A stretch of 12,794 nt of DNA. Source: Bacilli bacterium (lineage in GTDB: Bacteria > Bacillota_I > Bacilli_A > RF39 > UBA660). The stretch is from contig CAKJXT010000069.1 in NCBI GenBank assembly GCA_918219625.1, forward strand, positions 1-12,794, written 5' to 3'. Numbering within the stretch: the first letter of the stretch is position 1; each line of letters opens with the position of its first letter. Under the pieces are notes generated by a model. It was not told the origin of the DNA. It worked only from the letters and a program-made list of their open reading frames with translations, and made no database searches. The translations under genes and the position numbers were made by a program. Below are positions 12,582 to 12,794 of the stretch, in pieces.

Positions 12582-12794
12582 ATGAATGAAAATAAAACTA
12601 ATATAAACTGGTATCCAGGCCATATGGCTAAAACAAAAAGACTAATAAGTGAGAATATAAATAAAATAGATGTAGTATATGAAGTAATAGATGCAAGAAT
12701 GCCATATTCATCAAAAATAAAAGATATAAAAAACTACATAAATAATAAACCTGTTATTTTAATAATGACAAAAACAGACTTATGTGATATGAAA
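12582..12794 (+). CDS. rbgA: RbgA/YlqF ribosome biogenesis GTPase, N-terminal part
   Basis: 71 codons to the window edge, with no stop. INWYPGHMAKTKR (8-20) is the hallmark start of RbgA, a circularly permuted GTPase that acts late in 50S subunit assembly. VYEVIDARMPYSS (32-44) follows, then the G4 position MTKTD (62-66), where most relatives have NKxD, so Asn is Thr here. AAGGAG (12567-12572), nine bases upstream, supports this start. The preceding 90 bases repeat those before stub 1. A-ending codons (ATA, GTA, CTA) resemble the operons at 1226-8218 and not the cassettes in front of it. The gene's 5' end has evidently been rebuilt by insertion events. Confidence 0.9.
   Translation, partial: MNENKTNINWYPGHMAKTKRLISENINKIDVVYEVIDARMPYSSKIKDIKNYINNKPVILIMTKTDLCDMK

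Larger units (their letters stand above)
12497..12586 (+). repeat. 90-bp direct repeat, right copy
   Basis: Second copy of 10151-10240. It begins inside the last codons of the PHP gene, so its stop codon region is part of the repeat, and it ends in the first codons of the intact rbgA. Confidence 0.9.

Noticed and set aside
1..12794. Mycoplasma-type code with TGA as Trp
   Set aside because: No recognised gene needs TGA read as Trp, Trp residues are encoded by TGG throughout, and TGA ends the rhuM and kinase genes at sensible places.
1..12794. CRISPR array, tRNA or rRNA genes, transposase or recombinase gene
   Set aside because: No regularly spaced repeats, cloverleaf-like GC-rich segments or recombinase motifs were seen on either strand.

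Overview
The window comes from a very AT-rich, low-GC Gram-positive-type genome. The evidence is strong AGGAG/AGGTG ribosome binding sites, intrinsic terminators with T-runs, TATAAT promoters and Firmicutes-type gene families. The standard code fits, because TGA is used as a stop and every tryptophan in the open frames is TGG. An uncultured gut Bacilli / Mycoplasmatota-like lineage is plausible, but this is inference. Every recognisable gene is on the + strand.

Layout. (1) 1-1147: terminator, consensus promoter with an inverted repeat in its spacer, and an intact rhuM-family gene. (2) 1161-3788: an operon between two terminators, encoding a LOG-like protein, a GrpB/UPF0157 protein, a uracil-DNA-glycosylase-like protein and an APH-type kinase. 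(3) 3790-6548: an operon encoding a zinc deaminase, a CPBP membrane protease, a HAD 5'(3')-deoxyribonucleotidase and a DUF362 protein, followed by a decayed dinD remnant. (4) 6815-8218: a third operon encoding a small P-loop kinase, a DUF5662 protein and an 87-aa orphan. (5) 8219-9304: a candidate structured RNA, a frameshifted SWIM zinc-finger gene and a rhuM pseudogene. (6) 9305-12794: a Bro-N gene with a nonsense codon, then two single-gene cassettes (a serine hydrolase and a PHP phosphoesterase) stacked inside the 5' end of rbgA (ylqF), whose first 71 codons close the window.

The most interesting structure is at the right. The rbgA start (terminator, promoter, ribosome binding site, first codons up to Ile-Asn-Trp) occurs three times, at 10236, 11377 and 12582. 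Only the last copy continues into a real RbgA. The first two are cut directly after the Trp codon by the same 48-bp sequence, which opens a ~171-bp leader with four A-tracts in helical phase, and then a cargo gene follows. This looks like serial site-specific insertion of small cassettes into rbgA, each insertion giving the host gene a replacement 5' end. A 90-bp direct repeat (10151-10240 and 12497-12586, two mismatches) brackets the two-cassette block, so it could also be lost as one 2,346-bp unit.

A second theme is the gene junction: five start points carry an intrinsic terminator whose T-run passes directly into an extended -10 promoter (TGnTATAAT). The three central operons hold many nucleotide- or nucleic-acid-acting families, and their codon choice (A/C at third positions) resembles rbgA. 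The rhuM, Bro-N and cassette genes use more T-ending codons, which fits recent acquisition.
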